Below are positions 41,903 to 50,925 of a stretch of 64,000 nt of DNA, in pieces. Position numbers and translations under genes: made by a program. Position 1 is the first letter of the stretch. Every line of letters begins with the position of its first letter. The stretch is from CAYUQT01 sp964446835 (GTDB lineage Bacteria; Planctomycetota; Phycisphaerae; UBA1845; JAFGLZ01), in contig CAYUQT010000007.1 in the NCBI GenBank assembly GCA_964446835.1, positions 149,234 through 213,233 of the forward strand, in the 5' to 3' direction. Below the pieces are notes generated by a model. That model had not been told where the DNA came from. It did not search any database and was given only the letters and a program-made list of their open reading frames with translations.

Positions 41903-42655
41903 ATGAAAACATCACACCGTGACCTGATTAGGATCTCAGCGAAGACGCTGGGCGAACTTTCGCTGGAAGCCTTCTGCCCGAGGTGTTTCTGGCTGAAGCT
42001 TCGCGTCCAACACCGTTTGCCTTTCCAGGTTTTCCCTGGGATCTTCGCCTCCATCGACGGGTACTCGAAGCGCGTCGTCGAAGGATGGTTCGACCGACAC
42101 GGAGGGCCGCCTCCCTGGCTCATGGAACTCGGCCCGATCGTAGGCTACAGACCACCACCCCATCACTCCAAATTCAATATCGTTGACGAACGGTTCGGCA
42201 TCCACCTGACCGGGACGCCGGATGCAGTGTTTGTCACAGAGAACAGGTCTTACATCATCGGCGATTACAAGACGGCACGATTCACGAGAACGCAGGATGA
42301 ACTGCTGCCCATGTATCGCGTGCAGCTGAACGCATACGCGAAGATCGGCGAACAGTACGGATTTGCGCCTGTCACGGGCCTCGGCCTGATCTACTTCGAG
42401 CCGCAGACCGACCCGGATACCGTTCCCGACGATCCATATCGACAGGACGGCTTCAGACTGGACTTCGCGGCGCACGTGCTCCCCGTCGCGTTGGATCCGG
42501 CGTCGATCGATCCGCTGTTGGCTCGGGTGCGAAAGCTCTACGACATCGCCCAGCCGCCGCCTGGGCTATCGGGATGCAAGAACTGCCTCCTCGTGGACCA
42601 ACTGCTCACGACAGCCGGCGGAGCAATGGCGTCGCACTGCGTTCTCGTTGGTTGA
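41903..42655 (+). CDS. Cas4/RecB-like PD-(D/E)XK nuclease
   Basis: The protein has 250 residues. The nuclease core is visible: GTPDAVF (Asp107), IIGDYKTA (Asp121, Lys123) and QLNAYA (Gln141, Tyr145), the exonuclease-V-type signature. Cysteine pairs at each end (CPRC at 25-28 and CKNC at 225-228) suggest an iron-sulfur or zinc site, as in Cas4/AddB-type nucleases, although the spacing (2+2) differs from the Cas4 1+3 pattern. It is next to the RadA-like ATPase gene, so both may process DNA ends during island recombination or transfer. There is no CRISPR array. Confidence 0.82.
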   Translation: MKTSHRDLIRISAKTLGELSLEAFCPRCFWLKLRVQHRLPFQVFPGIFASIDGYSKRVVEGWFDRHGGPPPWLMELGPIVGYRPPPHHSKFNIVDERFGIHLTGTPDAVFVTENRSYIIGDYKTARFTRTQDELLPMYRVQLNAYAKIGEQYGFAPVTGLGLIYFEPQTDPDTVPDDPYRQDGFRLDFAAHVLPVALDPASIDPLLARVRKLYDIAQPPPGLSGCKNCLLVDQLLTTAGGAMASHCVLVG

Positions 42656-42736
42656 CGTGATCGCGAAGTCGTAGCTTGTTTGATCCGCCGCTCGTCCAGG
42701 AACGAGTGGCAATGCTGAGGATATGAGAGGTGAATC

Positions 42737-44023
42737 ATGCCGAGAATTGATGACGTATTGACTGCAGGTCCTGATCTGCTGGAAGTCCCTGGGATCGAAT
42801 GGATCCACAAAATGATCCAGCCGGGGTTCGCTCGGGGTGGGGTCTACCTGATGACAGGAGAGCCCGGCGTGGGTAAGTCGACGCTGGCCTTGCAGGTTGC
42901 AGGGGACTTGGCCATCAACGGGGTGCAAGTCCTCTACCTGACGACCGAACAAGGGTTGAGCGACCTCAAGCGCGCGATACAACGCATCCACGGCACCTGC
43001 GATGGGTTTCTGCCGGAGTCAATCCGCAACAACCTGTACCTGGATGATACGGTCGAAGACGTCGAGGATCTCCCCCGATTCCTGGCGAGGAAGGTGCTTG
43101 CCGAAACGGCGGAATACCATGGGGTCCAGGCGATCGTGTTAGATTCGATCCAAGGCCGGGGGCTTTCGCCCGCGGCCACAAAGAAATACCGGTCGCTCTA
43201 CGAGTTTGCCGAAACCGCAAAGGCACATGGCCTCGTTACGTTGCTCCTCGGTCACGTGACCAAACGTGGGCAGATCGCCGGTCCCAAGAACCTTGAACAC
43301 AACGTCGATGTGGTCCTTTACTTCCGCCGAGCGTTTCGCCTGAGACCGCTCTTCGTTCCCAAGAACAGATTCGGACCGGCGATGCTTGATCCACTGGTTC
43401 TGATGATGGACGGTCTCGGGCGATTGGTTGAATCGCCACATTCGGCTGGGCGCAGCACTACTGTCCTGGGATACGGCGGCAGGGGCGACAATCTGGCGGA
43501 GGGCCAAGCTGTGGTCAGCCTTCCGCGATATGGTTGCCGCGCCCAACTCAACTCGCCCTTCTTGCCTGGGAAGAAGGTCAAACAACTGCTTGGCGTCCTG
43601 AGCACGCTCAAGGACGTCGACCTGACTGATCTGTCGTATCAGATCAGCTGCTATCTTCCAGGCCCGCAACGATACTGTCAGGAGCTTGACTTAACGATCG
43701 CGGTGGCGCTGCTGGCCTCATACCTTCAGCAACCCGTGCCCGAAGGCACGCTGTTCTGCGGAGAGCTAGACCTGTCACGCAGAGTCCGTGCCCCTGAATC
43801 ACCATACCTGAAGGCATTAGGTCAGGCCATTACAGGACCACAGTTGGGCCGAGTGAACAGGGTGTACCTAGCCAATGACGTGGCCCAGGAGTTGGCGCGG
43901 ATGCGCCCCGACCCGAACGGGCCGCCCGTGATGGAGGTGGCCGACGTGCGCGGCATAGGCGACCTGGAGGAACTCCTCGGTGAGCTTTGGCCTTCCGCCA
44001 CCCTGGGCGGGCCGGGTCATTAG
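42737..44023 (+). CDS. RadA-like ATPase with Lon-C-like domain
   Basis: The protein has 428 residues. The RecA core has GEPGVGKST (41-49), VLYLTTEQ and AIVLDSIQG (133-140). RadA hallmarks follow: LLLGHVTKRGQIAGPKNLEHNVDVVLYF and the KNRFG motif (209-213), the family's diagnostic motif. The C-terminal part (DLTIAVALLASYLQQPVPEG, then TLFCGELDLSRRVRAP) corresponds to the Lon-protease-like domain. The N-terminal zinc finger of housekeeping RadA is absent. RadA is a branch-migration helicase in recombination, so this is an island-borne version, probably paired with the nuclease at 41903. GAGGTG precedes the start. Confidence 0.88.
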   Translation: MPRIDDVLTAGPDLLEVPGIEWIHKMIQPGFARGGVYLMTGEPGVGKSTLALQVAGDLAINGVQVLYLTTEQGLSDLKRAIQRIHGTCDGFLPESIRNNLYLDDTVEDVEDLPRFLARKVLAETAEYHGVQAIVLDSIQGRGLSPAATKKYRSLYEFAETAKAHGLVTLLLGHVTKRGQIAGPKNLEHNVDVVLYFRRAFRLRPLFVPKNRFGPAMLDPLVLMMDGLGRLVESPHSAGRSTTVLGYGGRGDNLAEGQAVVSLPRYGCRAQLNSPFLPGKKVKQLLGVLSTLKDVDLTDLSYQISCYLPGPQRYCQELDLTIAVALLASYLQQPVPEGTLFCGELDLSRRVRAPESPYLKALGQAITGPQLGRVNRVYLANDVAQELARMRPDPNGPPVMEVADVRGIGDLEELLGELWPSATLGGPGH

Positions 44024-44162
44024 CAACCGCCGTGGATCACCCGGCATCCGTATGTTGATCCATCTTCTTTCCGCGCCGTGAGAAGGATGGTGGACCGTTG
44101 GGATAGCGGGCACTACTCGCCAGCAGCGTCAGAGATTCGAGAAGACGCAGGCAGGAGTCAGC

Positions 44163-44366
44163 ATGATGAACGGCGAATACTCAGCTAACGCATCGGTACG
44201 GATCATCCTCCGGCCGCAGACCGAGGATGAGTCAAGGCAGACTGTCGCCGCGAGGCAGTTGCTGATTGCGGATATCGTGCGGCGTGTGCTGGCGAACAGG
44301 GAAACAGGCGGTCATGGAACAAGTGAACTACCAGGGCAATCGATACATCGGCCTGCTGAGGTGTAG
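44163..44366 (+). CDS. Small hypothetical protein ahead of the serine recombinase
   Basis: The protein has 67 residues. AGGAG five bases before the ATG is an ideal ribosome binding site. The sequence MMNGEYSANASVRIILRPQT, then RQTVAARQLLIADIVRRVLA, has a helical middle and no recognised family. It overlaps the start of the recombinase gene by 53 bp in another frame, so coupling is possible. It could be an excision-factor-like accessory protein by position only. Confidence 0.5.
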   Translation: MMNGEYSANASVRIILRPQTEDESRQTVAARQLLIADIVRRVLANRETGGHGTSELPGQSIHRPAEV

Positions 44367-46266
44367 TGTCCCACAGCAGGCCGATACGAGCCTCGACGAC
44401 CAGCGTCGGGTGCTGGAGGCGTACGCCCGCGAGCATGGCTTTGTCTGCGTCGACTACAAGGCCCTTGGCGGCGTCTCAGGTTCGCTGCCTGGCAATCGAG
44501 ATGATATTCATCAGTTGATCGACCGCAAGAAGCAGAAGGACGACTTCGACCTTCTCCTCGTTCAGGACACCAGCCGCTTCACCCGATCAGGGATCACGCA
44601 CCAGCACTACATCGAAGCTGAATTGAACGCCGCGGGCATCGAGGTGGTTTTCGTAACGTCCCCCATACCCAGCGGACCCGAAGGCGACCTCGTGAAAAGC
44701 GTCCTGGCCTTCTCGGACCAGCAGCATGCCAGATCTATCTCCTTCTCCTCGACACGAGGGTCGATGTCGTCGATCCTCGACAATCGGTCCGCTTACTGCC
44801 GCCGACCGCCGTATGCGATCGACCGTTTGTACATCGCCCCCGACGGCCAGGAAGTCTGCATCCTCCGCAACCTTCCAGACGGGACTCAGGTTCAATTGGA
44901 CCCCAGGACCCAACAGCCAACGGCCACCTACGGAGCCAACGAACGGACAGGTATTCCTAACCACCGTATCAAGCAGAAGCAGGAGCGCGTCGTCCTCGTC
45001 CCTGGCGATGAGAAGTGCGTCGAGGTCGTCCAACGGATCTTTCGTCGGCATTACATCGAAGGCTGGGGCCGATTCCGCATCGCCCAGGAGCTGAACGTAG
45101 AGGGCGTACCTTCACCAAATGGCAAGAAATGGAACACCGAAGTGATCGGGCGAATCCTCCAAAACCCCATCTACCTAGGGCGGGGAATCGCCAACCGGCG
45201 CACCCAAGCCATCTATCATATGAGGTCGCCAGAGTGCCCTGCGAAAGCAAACGTCAGCAAGAAGGACTTGTACAGCCGTAGACGGCCGCCGCTTCGTATC
45301 CGACCACGAGCAGAATGGCACGTCCAGGAACACCCACGACTCTTGGAGTTCCTCAATCCCGAAGTGCGTCAGATCGCTGCGGCCCGCCAGCTAAAACACC
45401 TTGAACGGCAGGCGGCTAGCAGACATCCACAACCCAATCGCGACCGTCACTTCAACAGCAGCTTCTTCTTGAAAGGGATGCTGAGATCGAAGCAGGGAGA
45501 CTTGCCGATGACGGGCGTCGTCACGGGCAAGAAGGGCTGCAAGAAGCGGTACTACAGGGTGAGTCGGGCCTACAGCTCTCCCGATGGAAACCCAATCCTG
45601 CGGAGGCTGGTGAGGGCCGAGCCCGTTGAGCAGATTGTCCTGGAGACGGTCAAGAACAGCCTCCTATCGATGCCCAATCTCCGGGACGAAATCGAGCGTG
45701 GGCTCCGCGCGGTGCTGAAGGAGGCCTCCGGCGGCAATGAACAGCGGGAGACCTTCCTTGCCGACCGAGAGGCGATACGCAAGAAGGTGAAGGCGTTGGT
45801 GACGCGTTTGAATGCCGAGATGATGGAACTGGTCGAGGACGAGATCGCCCGCCTGGAGGCCGAGTTGCACGCCCTGAACGACCGAATCGCCCACTGCCAA
45901 GCCTCCAAGCCTATGGACGAGGCAACGATTGGCCGAACGGTGGAGCAGACTGTCGTCGCGATCCGCGATCTGGCCCAGACGCTGTCTGATGCCCCGCCCG
46001 CTACCCTCTGTCAATACCTGCAACTCTTCATACAGAAGCTGGTCGTGGACCTTGAGACCAACGAACTTCTGGTCGAGATCGGCGTGCCCATAGATCTGAA
46101 CGCCGACAGCTTCAAGGTGTGTCTCGTTGAAGGGTCTGCATGCAAGCCCTGCAACCAGACACATCAGGCCCCCACTGCGCATCTTGGCACCTACTCCTGC
46201 CTCTTACCGTTGGCGCGCCGTAGATCACCCGACCGAGTTAGTTTGCCTATGAGCGAAGCCGCTTGA
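44314..46266 (+). CDS. Large serine recombinase
   Basis: The protein has 650 residues from the ATG at 44314; the frame before this is noise. The resolvase domain has the active Ser18 in RCSVPQQ, SLDDQRRVLEAYA, and VQDTSRFTRSGI with the catalytic Arg pair. A recombinase domain (ERTGIPNHRIKQKQERVVLV, then RFRIAQELNVEGVPSPNGKKW, with ILQNPIYLG), a zinc-ribbon region (FFLKGMLRSKQGDLPMTG, where the usual cysteines are mostly missing) and a coiled coil (EIARLEAELHALNDRIAHCQ) follow. It would carry out site-specific recombination on the same island that already has a tyrosine integrase, suggesting a composite element. Confidence 0.9.
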   Translation: MEQVNYQGNRYIGLLRCSVPQQADTSLDDQRRVLEAYAREHGFVCVDYKALGGVSGSLPGNRDDIHQLIDRKKQKDDFDLLLVQDTSRFTRSGITHQHYIEAELNAAGIEVVFVTSPIPSGPEGDLVKSVLAFSDQQHARSISFSSTRGSMSSILDNRSAYCRRPPYAIDRLYIAPDGQEVCILRNLPDGTQVQLDPRTQQPTATYGANERTGIPNHRIKQKQERVVLVPGDEKCVEVVQRIFRRHYIEGWGRFRIAQELNVEGVPSPNGKKWNTEVIGRILQNPIYLGRGIANRRTQAIYHMRSPECPAKANVSKKDLYSRRRPPLRIRPRAEWHVQEHPRLLEFLNPEVRQIAAARQLKHLERQAASRHPQPNRDRHFNSSFFLKGMLRSKQGDLPMTGVVTGKKGCKKRYYRVSRAYSSPDGNPILRRLVRAEPVEQIVLETVKNSLLSMPNLRDEIERGLRAVLKEASGGNEQRETFLADREAIRKKVKALVTRLNAEMMELVEDEIARLEAELHALNDRIAHCQASKPMDEATIGRTVEQTVVAIRDLAQTLSDAPPATLCQYLQLFIQKLVVDLETNELLVEIGVPIDLNADSFKVCLVEGSACKPCNQTHQAPTAHLGTYSCLLPLARRRSPDRVSLPMSEAA

Positions 46267-46623
46267 CTCGCCTCGGCGGAGATGCCCTGGAGAGACGCGG
46301 CCCGCCTTTCGCCCGACGAGCTCCAACTATTCCAGTCGACATCACAACTGTGTAAAAGCGGCGTAAAAGGAGTAAAATATAAAACTATATGTATTTTTGT
46401 TAGTCCTTATTATCAAAGAATTTACAGCAGGAAGTTGGAACAGAATGCGTTCGGCAAGGCAGGTGGGCCGAAAGAAAACTTGTATGACGTCATATAGGGT
46501 TGAAGTTCATGAGAGGCACGACGAGTTCAACAAACCAAACATTTGCCGGGCGACCTCAATCCGCCGCGGACAGCGGTCTATATCGTCTGACCTCTCGCCC
46601 GGTTCGTTCAAGGAGTATGTGTC
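46267..46623. other. 357-bp AT-rich gap
   Basis: There is no supported gene. 46350-46420 is the most AT-rich part of this area (several TATAAA- and TAAAAT-like -10 candidates) and may drive the gene at 46624. Confidence 0.45.
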
Positions 46624-47148
46624 ATGGCCGTATTGGACTTCGGAAGCTTGGATCACACGAGTGAATGGGACGACGACTTGATCGACGAGACCGCCGGACT
46701 TCAGGGCATGGAGGCCGAGGCCTACTCGGAGGGGTATTCCTTCGGGTGGAAGATGGCCGAACACGGGGACCGCAACATCATGGAAAAGCCAGTCGTCAGG
46801 CTGTATCCATCTTCTTGGTCACCGTACTTCGACTTCATCAGACGAGGGTATCAGGACGGTGCACGGGCTGTGATCGGTGATGAGGCCACCGTTCAGGACG
46901 TGGTTCTCAGAACCAACGACGAGAAGCTGTCTAAGGATCAGGTGGTCTGGTGGTACGGGTACGAGCTCGGCTGCTATCGGCCGGATGAAGCACTTTCCTA
47001 CACGATCCAGCAATGGGTACAACCATGCTGGTCGGAGTGCCTGACCCAGGTCGAGGCTGGCTTTAACGCCGCCCTTCGCGACCACCTTGGCGACGACGCG
47101 GATTTCTACCCTGTGCGGATCAAGGTCTGCAAGCCGCGCGCTGCGTAA
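46624..47148 (+). CDS. Hypothetical island protein
   Basis: The protein has 174 residues; the start follows AAGGAG. The acidic N-terminus (DHTSEWDDDLIDETAGLQ) is followed by aromatic-rich segments (EAYSEGYSFGWKMAEHGD, SWSPYFDFIRRGYQDGARAV, QVVWWYGYELGCYRPDE). I do not recognise a family. It stands alone between the serine recombinase and a long gene-poor stretch, so no functional hint comes from neighbours beyond the island itself. Confidence 0.65.
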   Translation: MAVLDFGSLDHTSEWDDDLIDETAGLQGMEAEAYSEGYSFGWKMAEHGDRNIMEKPVVRLYPSSWSPYFDFIRRGYQDGARAVIGDEATVQDVVLRTNDEKLSKDQVVWWYGYELGCYRPDEALSYTIQQWVQPCWSECLTQVEAGFNAALRDHLGDDADFYPVRIKVCKPRAA

Positions 47149-48284
47149 TGTCGGAATAGCCCGGCAGTGGAAGAGCGCAAGCCAACGGACGGGCTCGTCG
47201 TCAGGCGATCGCACTCGTTCTTTGGCTCTGCCTTCCTCCCCCTATTATCACTGACGCGAAGCACGCGTAACATCCCGATTCGAGGCCCGTCCAACTATCG
47301 AAGGAGGACGGTCCACCATGTTGGCAGCGAGTTACATCCTCTCCCACCGACTTGACCACGCTCATCTCGCAATCCCTGCGAAGACACGTATCTCCCGCTC
47401 CATCACCAACCTTCTGCCCAGCCCACTTCGCCTGCCACAAGGAATTCTATCCGCTACCCACCTTCGCCCAATTCTTAGCGTGTTGTAGCCCGGGCAACTC
47501 GGCGCGCCGACTCTAGCCGCATCTGGTCGTCCGGTTTGAGTTGGCGCTTGCCCTTCGATCCCGTGTGTAGGTGCCGTAATGAGAACCGGTAGTTCGCGGA
47601 GGACCATCTGCCGAGTGAAACAACCGTTCTCCCCAACCAGAACCCGCTGTATGCCTCCTCGCACCCATCCTCGTACTCCTAACCCTGCTTGCGCGCACTA
47701 CCGTCTACCTGCCGAAGCAACACTTCCGCTGGCGTTCGGTGAAAGCGCTTGCACAGGGATTGCCACGAACCTCGGATTTGGTTACGCTCATCTGCACACC
47801 CGTGTAAGTTCTGCATTTCGCCGCAAGTACGAAGAGGGGCCAGCAGTCCCCATCGTATCACGGGGCCCTGTGAGCGAGCTATGACGGACACCCTAGTCGA
47901 ACACTCGGGTCTGATCAGGTTCGATCGAGCGACGATCCAAGCTGATATGAACGGCGTTGGTCCGCTGCAGAGATCTCGACCCGCGCGCCTGTATCGTAAG
48001 GCCCGAGGCGACGGGACCTCCACCAAGGGTTCATGGAGAGGTTCTTATTGCGGGGGGGGTACGACCTAGGTTGTCGCACCCATGCGGTACAGTTTATCGC
48101 ATGGATAGACAGGGATCGGACTTGATTCCGGCGCCAGGCATTGGTACTTGCTGGCGACCAGCGATAAGCGAATAGAAAAGAGAACCTGACGTGGCTGGAG
48201 GTATTACCATCTGTCCGGAGTTCAACAGAAATTGATCGAGGCGTACCGGCGTTTCTTTCAAACTCATGGTTTTCGGGGTGAGAC
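47149..48284. other. 1.1-kb stretch without a supported gene
   Basis: Frames are short, overlap on both strands and lack family features (for example 47579-47884 and 47679-48026). It separates the recombination part of the island from the Dnd restriction unit and probably contains decayed sequence plus the promoter for 48285. A run of nine G (48051-48059) is notable. Confidence 0.5.
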
Positions 48285-48449
48285 ATGCCTGAGTTAACCG
48301 AGTCTCAACTTCAAAGCTTCCTGAAGGAGTTGATGGAGATTGAGCGGCGATATGCGAACGAACTTAAGAATGCAAAAACGAACCGCCAGACAGATGTTAA
48401 GGAGCTTCTCGATCATTTTATAGCTAAGGAGCTTCCGGATGTGGATTAG
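48285..48449 (+). CDS. Very small protein of the Dnd restriction unit
   Basis: The protein has 54 residues and is too short for routine gene calling. MPELTESQLQSFLKELMEIE, then RRYANELKNAKTNRQ, then ELLDHFIAKELPDVD is helical and charged, the pattern of a short coiled coil or partner protein. GGGGTG precedes the ATG. Its last codons overlap the ATG of the SMC-like ATPase (48439) in a different frame, which implies translational coupling. I take it as a real first gene of the unit, perhaps a binding partner of the ATPase. Its role is unknown. Confidence 0.75.
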   Translation: MPELTESQLQSFLKELMEIERRYANELKNAKTNRQTDVKELLDHFIAKELPDVD

Positions 48450-50451
48450 AAAGGTCAGGCTACAAGACTTCCGACAGTTTTACGGCAGCCAGGAGCTGGT
48501 CCTTTCGACCGATGCAGCCAAGAGTGTTACCCTCATCCATGCGGAAAACGGATTCGGTAAGACATCCATTCTCAATGCTGTGCTTTGGTCACTCTTTGGC
48601 CAGATTACGCCCAAGTTTGAGCGTCCAGATGATATAGTCAACTACGAAGCGCTCGAAGACGGTCGAACAAGAGCGCTCGTAGACGTTGAGTTCGAGTTTG
48701 AGAAGACCTGCTACCTTGTACAGAGGACCTTCTCTTCCGACAAAACAAAGACAAACCTAGAGGCTTATAGGATCGACTCTGGGAACCTAAGAAATCTGAA
48801 CGCACCAGAGACATTCGTCGCAAGTGTTATTCCACCAGAGATGGCAAAGTACTTCTTCTTCGACGGAGAAGCTGCGGAGTCATTTGCCGCAGCCCGCAAT
48901 TACAAGGAAATCGCCAAAGCTATCAGGAGTCTTCTTGGCTGTTCTCTTGCAGAGACAGCAGTTTACGACCTGAAGGGTCTTTGCAAAACAGTTGAATACC
49001 AAATCAGCGAGACCTCTGGCGACGCCAGGATAGAGCGCTTAGAACGAGAAATGGATGAGAAGTCCCAAGAACTTGAGAAGTATCATGCGCTCAAGGATGA
49101 GCTGACATCTAACATATCAGAGTATCGCCAGCTTCATGAGGAAATCGTTCAACGTCTCAGAGACATGCAGGGTGCGCAAGAGATCCAACGCCAGAGAGAC
49201 GAGAAGCAGAGCAGAAAACAACAAGTTGATCAGACTATCTCGGAATGCAGGCGAGACATCGTCAGATGGGTCGGTCAGCGATCCATTCAACTAGTGTCCA
49301 AACGACTTTCCAAGGTCGCACTCGATTTCGTCGACGAGGCCAGCTTGCGCGGCCGAATACCTAGCCCTTACAACGAAGATTTCGTTAGAGGTTTGCTTCA
49401 GAGCCGGACTTGTATATGTCACCGGCCACTCCCAGAGGGCGGTCCTGAGTGGCGAGCAGTGGCGGAGCTTCTAAAGGATGCTTCAAATGCTGAGGTTCTC
49501 GGCCGCATTGTCCGAGCGCGCGCCCGGTTACAGGTACTGCGGGAAGAAGCGGGCGATGCCCCAGGAATCCTCAGAAAGCTGCAAGCAAGCCTTGCGCGCC
49601 TGCTGAACGAGCAGGCCAAGCTCGAACAGGAAATCGCCGAACTGGGCAAGAAGATCGAGAACCTCCCGCTGCAGGAGATCGCAGATCGCGAGCGGAACCG
49701 CCGAACACTGGAAGGCAAGATCGAAAAAGCAAATCAAGACCTAGGCGGCGTTCGGAGCCACATCGCCAGACTGGAACGTGAGAAGGAAGCCCTCGGCAAC
49801 GATTTGGAGGAGCTGGCCCGAAAGAACAAGCGTACGATAAGGCTGCTCGCTAAACGTCAGGTCCTGATGCGCTCCATCTCCATTCTGGAGCACCTTCTAG
49901 AGAAATACGAGCTGGATGCCAGGAATACAATCGAGGAAGACGTCAACTCAATCCTCGATGTGGTCGCCCATAAAGAATATCGTTGTCGATTCAACGAAAA
50001 CTTCGCCCTGGAGTTGATTCTGAACGAGCGTGCAACACCAAAGAGCGGCGGCGAGAATCAGTTGCTCAGCTTAGCATTCATCGCCTCACTCGTGAAGTTT
50101 GCCGCTTCGAGAATTGATGCTGATGACTTGATTCTAAAGCCTGGAACAATGGCACCCCTCGTTCTTGATGCTCCACTCGGACAACTCGATCCCAGCTACC
50201 AGGAGAGTGTGGCCGAGTTCCTACCCAAACTGGCCCGTCAGGTCGTGCTACTCGTCTCGGGCTCGCAAGGCGGTGAGCGAGTACTTCAAGCCCTCCAACC
50301 CTTTGTTGGCGCGGAGTATCTTCTAGTTCAGGAGAACAAGGGACCGCGCGGCAGGAAATCGGATCTCAAGCGCGTTTTCCACGGCAAGGAACATGATCTG
50401 ATTCTCTTCGACCGTCCGCGAACGATGACGCAGATTGAAAGGCTGACCTAA
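48439..50451 (+). CDS. Second DndD-like SMC/Rad50-type ATPase
   Basis: The protein has 670 residues. Walker A is HAENGFGKTS (34-43), the ABC signature SGGENQ (536-541) and the Walker B PLVLDAPLGQLD (573-584). A central coiled coil (residues 195-265 and 355-500) frames a hook-like CICH (325-328), resembling but not matching the CxxC Rad50 hook. FFFDGE at 139-144 is also found in the true DndD of this island. It is therefore a DndD paralogue, probably using ATP to move or clamp on DNA. It is followed 1 bp later by the small Dnd-associated gene. Confidence 0.88.
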   Translation: MWIRKVRLQDFRQFYGSQELVLSTDAAKSVTLIHAENGFGKTSILNAVLWSLFGQITPKFERPDDIVNYEALEDGRTRALVDVEFEFEKTCYLVQRTFSSDKTKTNLEAYRIDSGNLRNLNAPETFVASVIPPEMAKYFFFDGEAAESFAAARNYKEIAKAIRSLLGCSLAETAVYDLKGLCKTVEYQISETSGDARIERLEREMDEKSQELEKYHALKDELTSNISEYRQLHEEIVQRLRDMQGAQEIQRQRDEKQSRKQQVDQTISECRRDIVRWVGQRSIQLVSKRLSKVALDFVDEASLRGRIPSPYNEDFVRGLLQSRTCICHRPLPEGGPEWRAVAELLKDASNAEVLGRIVRARARLQVLREEAGDAPGILRKLQASLARLLNEQAKLEQEIAELGKKIENLPLQEIADRERNRRTLEGKIEKANQDLGGVRSHIARLEREKEALGNDLEELARKNKRTIRLLAKRQVLMRSISILEHLLEKYELDARNTIEEDVNSILDVVAHKEYRCRFNENFALELILNERATPKSGGENQLLSLAFIASLVKFAASRIDADDLILKPGTMAPLVLDAPLGQLDPSYQESVAEFLPKLARQVVLLVSGSQGGERVLQALQPFVGAEYLLVQENKGPRGRKSDLKRVFHGKEHDLILFDRPRTMTQIERLT

Positions 50452-50452
50452 A

Positions 50453-50917
50453 ATGCGAGCGATCCGGAGAAGCAAACAGTTTGAAACCCTAGTTCGGCGG
50501 CTTGCCGAGGCGAATCACCCTGAGGCAGGACGTCCCATTTTCCCAACTATGAGGGAACTAATGTGTTTTGCTGCAGTCCTCGGCTTCGAGAAGGAGCACA
50601 AGAAACCGCTTGAGAGCAGTACGATGGAGATTGACGGACGCACCTTTGAGACCCATCAACAATCCCTCGACCTGATTTATCTTCTTGCCTTGGCTGAGGC
50701 CAAGAACGCCGATATTGTGCGGGAAGAGAGAGAGGATGAGGCCATCGCAGTTTTCGAACAGTACGCACAGGGCGGCTTTGAGGTGTTAGCCGGCTGGCTC
50801 AAGGAGAAGCCCGAAGACGAGAATGGCGACAAGGCAATCCTTGCCGCTCTGAACAAGTGTGGCTTCCTTGAGCAATCGCGCGGAGTCGACGAGGCGGCCC
50901 TAGATGTTTCATTTTAG
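50453..50917 (+). CDS. Dnd-system-associated protein (Dnd_assoc_4-like)
   Basis: The protein has 154 residues. The pattern RSKQFETLVRRLAE, then IFPTMRELMCFAAVLGFEKEHKKPL, then TFETHQQSLDLIYLLALAEAKNADIV resembles the small family annotated as dnd system-associated protein 4, from memory. An acidic end (VEQYAQGGFEVLAGWLKEKPED) follows. The start is 1 bp after the ATPase stop, and the helicase begins 8 bp past its end, so the three form one operon. It may be a DNA- or partner-binding subunit of the restriction complex. Confidence 0.75.
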   Translation: MRAIRRSKQFETLVRRLAEANHPEAGRPIFPTMRELMCFAAVLGFEKEHKKPLESSTMEIDGRTFETHQQSLDLIYLLALAEAKNADIVREEREDEAIAVFEQYAQGGFEVLAGWLKEKPEDENGDKAILAALNKCGFLEQSRGVDEAALDVSF

Positions 50918-50925
50918 CGAAACCC

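Noticed and set aside
41903..42655. A CRISPR locus near the Cas4-like gene
   Set aside because: No array of regularly spaced repeats and no Cas1, Cas2 or effector genes are found in the window.
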